Shown one piece after another: positions 30,782 through 41,694 of a stretch of DNA of 64,000 nucleotides (the first letter of the stretch is position 1; each line of letters starts with the position of its first letter). The stretch is taken from positions 1,178,001 through 1,242,000 of the forward strand of contig JAIQDT010000301.1 of NCBI GenBank assembly GCA_021521415.1, given 5' to 3'. Below the pieces are notes generated by a model. It ran no database searches. It saw only the letters and a program-made list of their open reading frames with translations, and was not told the DNA's origin. Both the position numbers and the translations under genes were made by a program. This DNA is from Bidens hawaiensis (Eukaryota > Streptophyta > Magnoliopsida > Asterales > Asteraceae).

Positions 30782-31006
30782 ACGCTGAGCAGGCTGATGC
30801 GTGTAGAACCCCAGCTGGGGAAAACACGAATAAAATTCCAGCTTCAATATGGAGACTACATGCTGCGTAAAGCACGAGATCCCGAACCAGGTGCGTATCG
30901 GCTCGATGGCACTCCCATCCCAACAACATGGAAGGGAGCTCATTTACACAGTTTGCATGTAAATCAATTCCAAATTTGTAAAGAAAAGGCCAAGAGCCAC
31001 TTCTAA
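30782..31006 (+). pseudogene. Last fragment of integrase left in element A2
   Basis: A short frame contains YGDYMLRKARDPEPGAYRL and GTPIPTTWKGAHLH, which align to the last part of A1's integrase (VGDYILRNNEAS, GAYRLERLDGTPIPRTWNGA). Everything between gag and this piece, the whole of protease, RT, RNase H and the catalytic core, has been deleted. Its own internal part is also shortened. It marks the position of the deletion junction just after 30781. Confidence 0.8.
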
Positions 31007-31079
31007 TGGAAATGATTCTCCTTAAAACATCGACGCTGATGATTTTACATTTATACTTTTATGAACTATCAACACGGAT

Positions 31080-31765
31080 ATGCCGGTTTTCACCGCATAA
31101 TTACGTGAAAAGTCGTTGCATGGGGAAGGCGGCAAAACCCGCATAAACCCAAAAAACGGCAAACCTTCACGCAGGTCAGTTAAAGGGGAAAAGTTCAGTC
31201 ATCCCAATAAATGAAAGTGCCGGTCTATCCGCATGAATCATGATAAGAGGAAACTGAACACTAACCTATTAACAACCGCGCGTCGAACGGTTAATTTATT
31301 CAACACTAATATGCCGGTTTTCACCGCATAATTACGTGGAAAGTCGTTGCATGGGGAAGGCGGCAAAACCCGCATAAACCCAAAAAACGGCAAACCTTCA
31401 CGTAGGTCAGTTAAAGGGGAAAAGTTCAGTCATCCCAATAAATGAAAGTGCCGGTCTATCCGCATGAATCATGATAAGAGGAAACTGAACACTAACCTAT
31501 TAACAACCGCGCGTCGAACGGTTAATTTATTCAACACTAATATGCCGGTTTTCACCGCATAATTACGTGGAAAGTCGTTGCATGGGGAAGGCGGCAAAAC
31601 CCGCATAAACCCAAAAAACGGCAAACCTTCACGCAGGTCAGTTGAAGGGGAAAAGTTCAGTCATCCCACTAAATGAAAGTGCCGGTCTATCCGCATGAAT
31701 CATGATAGAGGAAACTGAACACTAACCTATTGACAACCGCGCGTCGAACGGTTAACTTATTCAAG
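31080..31765. repeat. Three tandem 231-bp repeats in element A2
   Basis: ATGCCGGTTTTCACCGCATA recurs at 31080, 31311 and 31542, a constant period of 231 bp, with the copies nearly identical. The sequence is single-copy in A1. There is no coding frame. Such repeat zones between pol and the 3' LTR are known in Tat/Ogre elements and can seed satellite DNA. Confidence 0.92.
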
Positions 31766-31784
31766 AGAATTTCTAACAAAAGGA

Positions 31785-32100
31785 AGAGGAAAACCTACAC
31801 GCAGGTCAGATATAGGTAAAGTTTAGCCATCCTACTAAGTGCAAGTGACGGTCCTACCCGCACAATCACGAAAGAGGAAGCAAAACTTCACACCTATTAT
31901 CTGCCACGTTCAAAGGTTAACTTATCCTAAAGACTTAGAAATTTCAAGAAAGATGAGGAAAACCTACACGCAGGTCAGATATAGGTAAAGTTTAGCCATC
32001 CTACTAAGTGCAAGTGACGGTCCTACCCGCACAATCATGAAAGAGGAAGCAAAACTTCAACCTATTATCTACCACGTTCAAAGGTTAACTTATTCTACAC
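31785..32100. repeat. Two tandem 169-bp repeats in element A2
   Basis: AAACCTACACGCAGGTCAGA recurs at 31791 and 31960, a period of 169 bp. The unit is a diverged, shorter relative of the 231-bp repeats just upstream (shared CGCAGGTCAG and CCGCACAATCA-like pieces). A single copy exists in A1 at about 8880-9015 in reverse complement. Confidence 0.88.
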
Positions 32101-32306
32101 TTGAAAAATTGCTAATTTAAACTAAAGTATGCAAGTCATATAACGTTTATAAAGCAAAGAATCCAGAGAAAATAGCGGTCTTACCCGCACAAAGATTTAT
32201 ATTTCACAATGATTCATTACAAGAATGGCCGGGTAACTACCCGCCTACAAGAAAATAAATCTATACAAGCTAAATCTATCCTAGCAGTGGGAAGGGATCT
32301 TCAGGA

Positions 32307-35300
32307 TCAGGCTTCAGGGCCACTTCCACTTGGACCAGCACCATCAGTAGAGCGTGACAGTTCAAGGAAAGCTTTAAGGATAGCTAGCCCATCATCAGCA
32401 GCAGCAACTTCGTTTACCTTCTCCACCACCGGATGCGGGAAGGCGGCATATTGATTTACTGCTTGGTCGTATACAGCTTCAGTATCTACATCGAATAAAG
32501 GGAAGTTGGAAGGCGGGATGCCTTTCTCAACGAACCCTAGACCAAGCAGGAAGCCGGCCTTTTCCCCATCCTCGTGAGAAGCGTTGAGGGCTGCGCTCAT
32601 AGCATCGTCATAAGACGTCTCAGTGAAGACTCGATGCACAACCTACAAAAGAAAATATACAAGTGTCAAAAACCTTTTCTATTTACAAAGAAAAGCGTAA
32701 AGACATGAAAAGCTTACCTGAGACAACGCTTCTCGAAGAAGCCATTCCTTGGCAACCAGAGCTTCTTGGAGGGCAGCTTGAGCTTCGTTACGGGCGCGTT
32801 CGGCTTAACTCTTGTTGAGGTTGGCAAGCAACACTTCTTTAGCCGCAGCCTCTTCGACGCCCTTTAGCTTCCGCTCAGTATGGTCAAGCACCCCCCTCTG
32901 GTCCAAGATCTCCTGGAGCTTTTTGGCGTCTTCCATCGCCAAGGCATCATGAGCCTGCTGGAGAGCCTCTAATTTGGCTTTAAGCTCTTCATTCTCCACG
33001 CGTAGAGGCTCAGCAACAGCTTCAGCCTTGGTGGCCCTCTCGGTTGCGTTCCTTGCAGTTTCCTTAGCCAGCCGAAGCTGTTCATTAACAGCTTGGGCAG
33101 CCTTGGAACGGGCCTCGAGCCGGGCCTGAACTTCAACCTCAAGGGCCTTGAAGGCCTTCTCCTTCTCCGCAGCCGCTGCGGTAAGTCTTTGGTTCTCCTC
33201 CCGAACAGCCTGCGCCTGAGCTACTTCTTTAACGCGAGCTGCTTTTAACTTGTCGTTTTCACGACAAAGCAGCTCGACGCGCGGCTGCATCCGGGCCAGG
33301 AGAACCCGAAGCTCATTGGTTAGCCTACCCTCCTGGTAGCTAGCCATGGCTTCCCCCAACGCACCACTGGGAGCAGCGTGACGAGCCCACTCCACGCACT
33401 CCACAGGGGTGCGAAGGGTTGTTCCTCGGCGAATGTTCCATCGTGGAACATACACTTCATTGGAATCCGACACTGCAAAAAACATAAAGCAGTTAGGAAA
33501 AGATGATAAAAAAAATATATGAAAAGGGCCAAAAGAACCCTACGCACCTGTAGGGTCAATAACAGGCCGATAGCCGCCGAACCCATCACCTGAACCCAAG
33601 GGAAATCCATCCAAGAGGTCAGGCAGATGGGAAGGTGGCAGAGATTGGCGAGAAGCCCCATGCGTACCTGATGGATCGGCCGTCGTTGCCGATGACGGGG
33701 GCATGGTAGCAACCGCCGCGGTCGCCGCCGCGGAATCCGCAGCAATAGTAACCGCCGGCTCGGTGAAAGATGCTGTAAAAATCGCACTCACAGCCGGCGG
33801 TGACGTCATCTCAGCAGGAACAGTCGGCTCAAAGGAGTGAGCAACTGAACCAGCGGAAGCAGGCGCAGGCGCCTGGGTCGACGCCTCAGGTAGGCTGACC
33901 AAACCTACCGTCATTGGCGGAGAGGTACTCCTCTGCGCTCCACCCTGGAATGCGTCAACATCCACGCCTGCGTAAAGAAGATAAGTGTTAAAACGATATT
34001 AAACTATGAAGTTAAAAGATAAAGGAAGTTTGTACTTACGAGTTTTCTTGAGCCTAAAGGTACGGAGAGGCGGGGACGAACCCGATGGAGCCGGCCTCTT
34101 TGCGCCGGTTACCGTCGTCTTCTTGGGCTCTCCGGAGGTGACAGTCGCAGCCTCCGGAGCGGTGGTCTTATCACCATCGGGATTCCCCGCCACCTCTTCG
34201 CTCTCGGTCTCCGAATCAGACTGAGGCGACGGATCGGCAGTGGAGGCCACCTTCTCCTTTCCCTTCCCGCCGGCAGCCTTCTTCTTCCGCACCAACGGAG
34301 GACCATCTGCGGATTCCTCATCAGAACATACGATTAGAGGAATTCCAGCAGAGGTTTCAACATTGAGGGGTCGAGGGTTGAATAGCGCCTTACCTGGCCG
34401 CCTGGCGCTCAGGATCTCGTGGCCTAACGGGTAGACCTCCACGAACCGATCCGCAGTTTGTTCTAGGATGGGCAACTCGTTCTCGTCTAGAGCGCGAGTA
34501 CCCATCCGAGCGGGACCGTCAGCCTCCCGCGGGTTCAGGAGCGACTGCAAGTCGTTCCCCTCTGAAATAAACAGGAAAAAAGTTAGAAGAAATTCAGAAT
34601 CAACAAAAAGAAACAAAGCATACCGTAAGGAACAGAGTTCGAACCGTATTCGAGGACGATCGGAATCTTTCGCGCATCCGCCTCCTTCCACACCCGGCTC
34701 ATCCCCAGCATCACCATCCCGGACTCCGCAAACCGGTAAACCGGAGATTGGACTCGGGATATCTTCGAAAACCATTCCGCCTCCTCGTAGTTAGAGGCGT
34801 GAAGGCTGGGAAGTGCTTGCCCATTTTTGAACTTCATGGCAAGGGGGATGGTGCGAGCGGATATGTAGAAGAACTCCCGCTTCCACGAGCGAAGACTGCG
34901 CTCGGTTGCGCAGATTTTCAAACCCTTAATCCGGGTTATCAACGTGTACCACCCCTGGATGCACCTCCAAGTGTAGAAGGTCATCAGGCGGTCAACATAG
35001 GGCTCAATGCCCAGAATCCGGCACACCCACTCGAAGTGCCGAATCTTGGCAATCGCCATCGGGTGCACCTCGGTCAGGTGCACACCGTGCCTCTCAAGGA
35101 CACGGTAAACAAACTTTGTCAATGGGAACCTAAGATTCCCATAAACAAAGAATGTAGCATAAACCCCGATCTTGCCTCTGGGGGCATCATACACCGTCTG
35201 GTGGGGTTCAGGAAACTCAGGCTCGAGAGACTCGAGCATGAACTTCCTGACGATGTACTGATACAGATCGCCAGGCAGAGCACACTGGCACTCGCCAGCA

Positions 35301-35344
35301 GTACTCTTGTCATCGGCTGTAGATTCGAGATCACGAGACGACAT
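32307..35344 (-). CDS. Antisense spliced gene of element A2
   Basis: Five exons on the strand opposite to gag: 35344-34624, 34561-34040, 33967-33548, 33472-32718 and 32642-32307. All introns obey GT..AG and the total, 2754 nt, is 918 codons, in phase throughout. The N-terminal domain (FPLTKFVYRVLERHG, HPMAIAKIRHFEWVCRILG, SWKREFFYISAR) is of the 'putative gypsy type transposon' kind; a low-complexity linker rich in Ser, Glu and Ala follows; exon 4 is a long coiled coil; the end is GSGPEA. One in-frame TAA interrupts exon 4 at 32807-32805, where A1 reads GAG-type sequence. All splice sites that fail in A1 are intact here. The product has no known role; nuclear or capsid-associated functions are guesses. 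Confidence 0.8.
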
Positions 35345-35470
35345 CTTGCAAAAGAAAGAAGAAAACGATTTCAAGAGAATGCTCGACTGAAAGATGAGTA
35401 TTCGCCGGAAATCATTCTTAAGATGAAGAGAAGAGTGAAAGTGTGGATTACAAAGAACCATCTCCCCCTT

Positions 35471-35476
35471 TATATA
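35471..35476 (-). promoter_or_regulatory. TATA box of the A2 antisense gene
   Basis: TATATA followed by AAGGGGG on the minus strand lies 132 bp upstream of the ATG at 35344, matching the arrangement in A1 (5254, 140 bp). Confidence 0.6.
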
Positions 35477-35821
35477 CTAATCACAATTAATGCGATGCAT
35501 TTAATGCGGAAGAGAGAGAAATTGAAGGTGCAATGAAACTATGACACGTGGCAAAAAGCAAGCTGGCAACAGCTGTTGACAGGACGCGTACCATTAATTT
35601 CGCGGCCACGCGCCCGAAAAATCGCGCCCACGCGCCTAAAAAAGCGTCTGGAATGACCATGTACTGTCACGTCACCATAACTTCCTGCACGTCCTGACAC
35701 AGTCAGAAGAAACCGTCGCACGACGTTTCAGAGGTTTGGACTGTTCTTATCCTTCCACCAACTCTTCGAATTTCAAAATTCAAAATTCAAAAAGATTCAA
35801 AAATAAGCGGGAAAATACCCC

Positions 35822-36407
35822 TTACCTTGGCAACCAAGTAACCGTAAGACGGATGCGGGTACAGTGTTAAGGCAAAACCCTTCACATACCTAGCACCCGC
35901 AGGGAATTGAAGCCAAGAAAACCTTGGCAAACAACTAACCGTAAGACGGATGCGGGTACAGTGTTAAGGCAAAACCCTTCACATACCTAGCACCCGCAGC
36001 GAATTGAAGCCAAGTATACCTTGGCAACCAAGTAACCGTAAGACGGATGCGGGTACAGTGTTAAGGCAAAACCCTTCACATACCTAGCACCCGCAGGGAA
36101 TTGAAGCCAAGAAAACCTTGGCAAACAAGTAACCGTAAGACGGATGCGGGTACAGTGTTAAGGCAAAACCCTTCACATACCTAGCACCCGCAGGGAATTG
36201 AAGCCAAGTATACCTCGGCAACCAAGTAACCGTAAGACATATGCGGGTACAGTGTAAAGGCAAAACCCTTCACATACCTAGCACCCGCAGGGAATTGACG
36301 CCAGGAATACCTTGGAAGTAAAGTAACCGTAAGACGAGCGCGGGTAGAGTGTCAAGGCAAAACCCTTCACATACTTAGCGCTCCGCTGGGAATTGAAACC
36401 AAGAAGG
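35822..36407. repeat. Six tandem 97-bp repeats in element A2
   Basis: GATGCGGGTACAGTG-type landmarks recur at 35851, 35948, 36045, 36142, 36239 and 36336, exactly 97 bp apart. The first four units are nearly identical and the last two more diverged, so the array has grown from its left side. Each unit contains AAGGCAAAACCCTTCACATA and CACCCGCAGGGAATTGA. Element A1 holds a single diverged copy. The array lies between the antisense promoter and the 3' LTR. Confidence 0.95.
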
Positions 36408-36774
36408 ATCTTCTAGGCAATGCTTGCGGAAACGGAAATAACATCCCCGCATAGCGGGAACGTCGAGAACTACATTGTTTGAAGCTCCAGGATGGAATTG
36501 GTGGTTTTAACATAATTGATCACTATGTTCAAAACTACCAAAACCTCATGGAGAATCCACACAAGTGGGACTCAACGCTCCTGACTTGCGAGGAGGTTAC
36601 AGACCTACCCGCATCATACCCAAAGATCAAGCAGGAAACTCGGGAATTTCTGCAAGTGACAAGGACTTCCGCGGGAAGAATCCCCATGGAAAACCTTAAA
36701 AAACCCTTTTCAAAACCCTTTGCTTAAGTCCAAAAGTTCACCTCACTTTATTAAACACTCATGAGAAGAACATT

Positions 36775-36788
36775 GGACTGGGGGGACT
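36775..36788 (+). other. Element A2 polypurine tract
   Basis: GGACTGGGGGGACT directly precedes the 3' LTR start TGAAGAGG, as in A1. Confidence 0.82.
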
Positions 36789-37765
36789 TGAAGAGGTAGG
36801 TCCCAGCAGAGCCCAGTTGGACCCGCAAGACTCACCTTGAAGAGGGACGTCTGCGCAGAAACCAACTGGATCCGCAGGACCCACCATGCTCAGAGACGTG
36901 ACGTCCTTACGCGCAGTACGCAAGCTGTTCCCGCAGGAAATGCCTCCCAATGGTGAAGGACTCCGCCTGTTCCCGCAGCTTCGGATACAAGCCATCAGGG
37001 AAGGCCACCCGCGCAGCAAGGCTACACGCACAAGGCACTTAGCTCTCAATCACTCAGTGTCACCTGAAGGAATGAGCAAAGCCGGGAACAATCCCGCACA
37101 AGGGCGGGAGGGGGAATACTCCCGCCCAAATAAGCCAGTCCGTACGATACGGGAAGATCTTCTGTACTGTACCTGACGAGGTATGGGCAAAAGATCTGAC
37201 TAAAGATACGACAGCTTATTGACAACAGTATGGCGAGCAGCATGCTCCTGTACTGTATGTCACTATTAGCCGCTGCCTTCTCACCAACTACTGCCATACC
37301 ACGTGCATAGCCGGCAGTTGGTGGAAAAGGAATAGTACACAGCAGGCCTGGTCACTATCAGCCGCTGCCTACCCACCAACTACCAGCAGGGCACGTGCGT
37401 AGGCCACTGTTGGTGGAACAGGAATACTGTTGCAGCCGGCCACACCTCCTTGGAAACCTACCTTCGGCTATAAATACCACAAATGGTATGACCATCTCAT
37501 CTTAACATATCTTATCATATTATACCTGATATCTGCTCTAGCAATCTCTTAATATACATTTATATTTAAAGAGCAATCTAGTCTGATTCTCACGCCGGAG
37601 GGTGGTCACAAGGAGGAACCCCCCCTTCTCAGTGACAAGCTCACGGTGTCTGTTTTGTAGGTTATCAGAAGAACCATCTTTACCGGGTCTAACCCCTCGT
37701 GGGAAACATCTATCTAACCCCCAGGTTACCCGTAATCTGCCCGGGGTCTGGTTAGTGTTTCTTCA
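36789..37765 (+). repeat. Element A2 3' LTR
   Basis: This 977-bp LTR is nearly identical to 28288-29264 and is followed by target duplication CAGAT (37766-37770). Confidence 0.92.
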
Positions 37766-37935
37766 CAGATCTACACCTATATGAACCGAGATAAACCGAT
37801 TAAGAAAACTTCATGCAGCAAAACTAGAAAATAAAACAAAACAAAACAAAACCAAACAGAAAACACAGGTGGGACATGGCTACGACGTTAATGGCACGCC
37901 ACCTTGCCTAGGGTTTGATTTCGGTGGCGACGGCT

Positions 37936-38440
37936 AGGGTTTCTTGGGATCAAAGAAGGTGGTTTGGGCTATACATGACGAAGTATGCAGAGTCATCCAT
38001 GCTAAACCTGAACCTAAATCCAAGATTGCGAAGAAAAAGAACTTAACCATCAAGCAGGGCCGTCTCGTGGGTAAGCTAAATGAGGCAATGGCTTTAGGCC
38101 TCCAGATTTATAGGGTCTCCATCTTAAATAAAAGTTATGTATTATGAGATTTTGAAAGTAGAGTTCTTTTAGAATTAGTAACTCAATGATGAGCTACAAG
38201 CTATGAATGATTGCTTCATATCCATTATCACGGCATGTCATCCATATTCTATAATTCTTGTATACTCTCTAACGCTATACGCATAAAGAAAAGAAAATAA
38301 AAGGCCTCAACATTTTAGTTAGTTTTAGGCCTCCGAGGACGTTGAGACGGGCCTGCCATCAAGATGGGCCTGGCTAGGTTGAAAAACATAGTCATGGATC
38401 TGAAGGAGAAGATTGCGCGCCTGACACAAAATTCGACTTG
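37936..38440 (+). pseudogene. Possible host exon interrupted by a MITE
   Basis: A plus-strand frame starting after an AG at 37934-37935 reads SKKVVWAIHDEVCRVIHAKP, a Lys-rich piece, then LTIK at the MITE. Removing the MITE (38055-38355) and one copy of its 8-bp duplication, the frame continues without a break as MGLARLKNIVMDLKEKIARL and ends at a possible splice donor, CTTG-GTAAATG, at 38441. I do not recognise the protein. The in-frame rejoin suggests the MITE entered a real exon, but short length and lack of a known homologue keep confidence low. Confidence 0.4.
38055..38355. mobile_element. hAT-type MITE with CAGGGCCGTCTC ends
   Basis: The 301-bp element begins CAGGGCCGTCTC and ends GAGACGGGCCTG (reverse complement CAGGCCCGTCTC, 11/12 match). 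A perfect 8-bp duplication, CCATCAAG, flanks it at 38047-38054 and 38356-38363. It has no coding capacity. Its ends resemble but its interior differs from the two CAAGG-type MITEs in the window. Confidence 0.9.
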
Positions 38441-38554
38441 GTAAATGACCATTTTCACTTTATAAGGCCATTGGTAGAGGGTACAGTGGACTTTGGTGTC
38501 TAAAATAGTTTGCGGGATGAAAAAAAATTAAGTATAAAGGAATTTAGGGGAAAC

Positions 38555-38627
38555 AACCAAGGATTTATCTGAATTAAATGGCTTAGGGGAAAAAGATTTA
38601 GAAAGAGTTAAGAACATCTTTACAAAC
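38555..38627 (+). pseudogene. Possible second host exon cut by element C
   Basis: A frame reading TKDLSELNGLGEKDLERVKN begins near an AG at about 38551 and reaches the CAAAC target duplication of element C. On the far side of C, at 59653, the same frame continues as HMEESISACLYVRRNSKS and stays open to a stop near 59761. The open frame across the 21-kb insertion suggests a disrupted coding exon, perhaps of the same gene as the exon at 37936. I recognise no family. Confidence 0.35.
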
Positions 38628-39220
38628 TGTTTCGGTAAAAAATTAACAAACTAATTTTGTGATCAAATTTGTATGTGAGGTAGGGTGCTTGATCAAAAAT
38701 AGGGTGAACACAATGATTTGATTTCGAGGGAAAAAGTCCTTGATCGTGAGGATCTCCGGCACAAAAAAACCCCAGACGATGAAAACTATCACCGTCTATT
38801 TATTAATAACAAAAAAAGGGTGATTACAAGTGGTGGAGCTGATAATCGACCGTATACTAAGTGTTACAATGAGTGTTGAAAGCTAAGTATGTGAAGTGTG
38901 TGTTCTTAATGATCATATCAGCTCGTTTAAATAAACAAATGAGTACAACTGAAATTCCGAGAAATCCGGAATAAACCCTAGACTAAGTCTCCCATGATCC
39001 GTTGCTGCCCACGTTTGAGTTGACGAAGCCTCATTAATAGCCGTTGCAAACCCACGTTCTTATTAGCACATTAAACACGTGGTCTTATCTGCAAAACAAA
39101 CAAAATAATAAAGGACAATTGGATTAGCAAAGTGTAATCCTCAGAATATTTGCACCGGCATGATAGGTTGAAATCCTTAAGTTATGATCAATCCCGAGGA
39201 TAAAAAATCTGCTCCCAACA
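38628..39220 (-). repeat. Element C 3' LTR
   Basis: This 593-bp LTR starts TGTTGGGAGCAG on the minus strand at 39220 and ends CCGAAACA at 38628. It matches 59055-59647 throughout with scattered substitutions. The polypurine tract AAAAATTGGGGGCAAT (39236-39221) adjoins it. Confidence 0.9.
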
Positions 39221-39472
39221 ATTGCCCCCAATTTTTATAGTTATCATATGACAGCTGTAAAAATTTTAAATTTTAAACTTGAAAATATCTCTGCGACGTG
39301 AAAGGGCGGGCACGCGAATTGAGGAAAACCTATAACCGTTCTTTTAGGTTATAATTAACCCATCCCCAAATCTCTAAATCACAATACTCTCTTCATCGCT
39401 TGATAACCAGGTCAGTTTCTCTCTCCCTCATCTTTTTAATTCGCTGAAGCTTCTTGTTTAATTCGAACAACA

Positions 39473-41107
39473 ATGAGAAAAAGAACCCCTCGATCGCTCA
39501 ACCCTTACTCTTTCGCAACCTCTGAGGATTTCATCGATCAGGGTCACATCCCTGCTACTGATGAGGATCAGTGTCTCTTTAACAATCTCGACATCAAATT
39601 TCTAAAAAATTCTGGCTTGCTACCCGCTAAGGCCGTCGTCAGACCATACGACCCCAAATCCAAAGCTGATTTCTCGTCCGAAACTTGGGTTTGTTTTTTC
39701 TGTTATCCTTTTTCAATCGGTCTCTCGTATCGATTTTCCCCACTCATTAAGGAATTCTTCAATATTACCGGCTTCTCCTACTCCCAAGTTATGCCAATGG
39801 TGTGGACAGTCTTATCTACAATAGATCGTTTGAATAGAACCCATGAACTGTCCATAGGTATCCCTGAGATAGCTGCAACCTATAACCTTCGTACACACGG
39901 GTCTCACCATTATTGCCTCCAATCCAAAACCAGCCGCCTCTACATGGTCCCTAAAGTGTCTGCTAACAACCACGATTGGAAGAAGAAATTCTTCTTTGTA
40001 CGCCGTGACTCAATCCCCGATGGAGTAAACTTGCCCGTTGAATGGGTTCATAAGGGTAGGAAATCCTTAGGATAGAATTTCTTTCTGTAAGTAGTTTATG
40101 TTAATTACATCTTCTCTTTTGCAGTTGTTTTTGATGATTTGGTGAGGTATAGAAAAGATACGAATCGAAGGCTCAAAGCTTTGTTCAAAATCCCGGCACA
40201 AGAAAGGGAATTTCGATTTGAAGGAGAAATAGGTGACACCAGCACAACTGCCGCGAGATCTTCTGAAAGTATGTCTTCTGGTAAGTATCCTGGGTATTTC
40301 ATAGAACCCTTGGGATTTCGCTTTCTTCGAAAATAACTTGATAAATTGTTGCACAGAAATGCCGAAATCAAAATCTTCCTTTAGCTTGATCGACCTGGAC
40401 GACTTCATTGAGGACAAAACAGTGGTAAAACAGGAGCATTCCAAGACTCTTTCCCCAAAGCCGAGGATTCCAACTACTAGCCAAAAAGAGTGTTGCCCAG
40501 AAGAAAAGGAAGGCTACCACCTCAGCTGAGACTGAACCTTTCGCTGATATGAGCAATGCTGAAGTCGGAGAGAAATTACAAGCTCTAGCCAGTCTTCTTG
40601 GAATAGTAAGTATCCTTATTTATCCTGAGAATAATAATCTGCAAAAAAATTATGTTAACCTGAGGATAACAGGGAATTGAAAATTACCACCAAAGGCTCC
40701 AAGATGCTGAATTGGCTCTGAGAGAGGCTGAGGGCAAGATTGCAGATCTTCAACATGCAGCAGACACAAGTATCAAGCTTCACAAAAAGAAGGAAAAAGA
40801 GATTATGGATCTTAAAGCTTCATTTGAGTTGGAGAAATCCGATCTTATTGAAGATTCCAAGAGGTCTGTGGCTACGAGTATCCTAGAGTCAATGCTCAAG
40901 ATGTCAGAGGAGGTGCAAGCAAAAGGCTATGTGATGGATTCCTGGAATTCCACAGCTTGGGCAAAGAAGCTGAAGATGTTGAGGGGTGAGAAGGTTTAAG
41001 AAGTCGAGGCTCCAACTACTTCAGAGGCGATGAGGGAGACAGGTGCTAATAAGGTGGCAGAAGCGGAAAAGAAAGAGGGTGATCAAGGTGATGATGACAA
41101 GGTTTGA
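39473..41107 (+). pseudogene. Antisense spliced gene of element C
   Basis: ATG at 39473 starts MRKRTPRSLNPYSFAT. Plausible exons are 39473-40055, 40125-40280, 40357-40605 and 40673-41107, with GT..AG borders. The N-terminal domain has PFSIGLSYRFSPLIKEFF, FSYSQVMPMVWTVLSTIDRL, NLRTHG and KKKFFFVRRDSIPDGVNLP; the C-terminal exons are Lys/Glu/Ala-rich coiled coil. The layout matches the D1 antisense gene closely and those of A1/A2 distantly. A frameshift near 40480 (the reading moves from TTSQ to AKKSVAQKKRKATTSAETE) and a TAA at 40997-40999 break it. Function unknown. Confidence 0.65.
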
Positions 41108-41694
41108 GCCTGGTTTTCAGGTTGTTTGATGTGTTTCCGGTGGTTGTTTGTTTGAACAATTTCTATTTTGGTTATGTATGAACAATATAATATGCCTAGG
41201 ATAACGGTTTGGGTGGAGGGATCCTGGTTCAGGACGAAGCCCAAACTATGTTTTATTTCGTGTTTTGAATAATCAGACGGTTCAGGTGGATGGGCTCTGT
41301 TTTGAGTGAAACCTGAATCATCTTACCCTGCACTTTAATATTAGTATAGCGACTTTTTATGACTTATCTTGGTGTTTTATCCCTGTTTTTGTTATTAAAT
41401 ATTTAGAAAAAAAATTGAGTTTATTTGGAATGAAATTCTTTAATAACAGTTTAGGTTTAATATATTAAACCAACACCAAGTCATAAAATTCATCTTATCA
41501 ATAAGACAAGTAATACGAAATATAGAATATTCACTAATAGGAAATCATATCAGAATCATATAACGACTAATTCTGATAATGTCTAGACCATTTCATCCTT
41601 GTAATAAGATCATTTTTCAGGATGTTCGTTCGATTCTAGGGATACACTGATAGACCTGCAATATTAACATTATGAATATAAATTTAGAAATACT

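Larger units (their letters stand above)
28288..37765 (+). mobile_element. Element A2: non-autonomous Tat-type retrotransposon with gag and antisense gene only
   Basis: The 9478-bp element has two 977-bp LTRs (28288-29264 and 36789-37765) and target duplication CAGAT at 28283-28287 and 37766-37770. Inside are the primer site, an intact gag, only the last piece of integrase, two tandem-repeat zones flanking a minus-strand spliced gene, and a polypurine tract. Protease, RT, RNase H and nearly all of integrase are absent. The LTRs differ at only two positions that I found (A/C at 28302 versus 36803, and C/T near 29156 versus 37657), so A2 moved very recently using enzymes supplied in trans. It is of the same family as A1 but carries a different deletion. 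Confidence 0.94.

Noticed and set aside
35822..36407. Regular 97-bp repeats that could be taken for a CRISPR-like array
   Set aside because: The units are contiguous, without unique spacers, lie inside a plant retrotransposon, and there are no cas genes.
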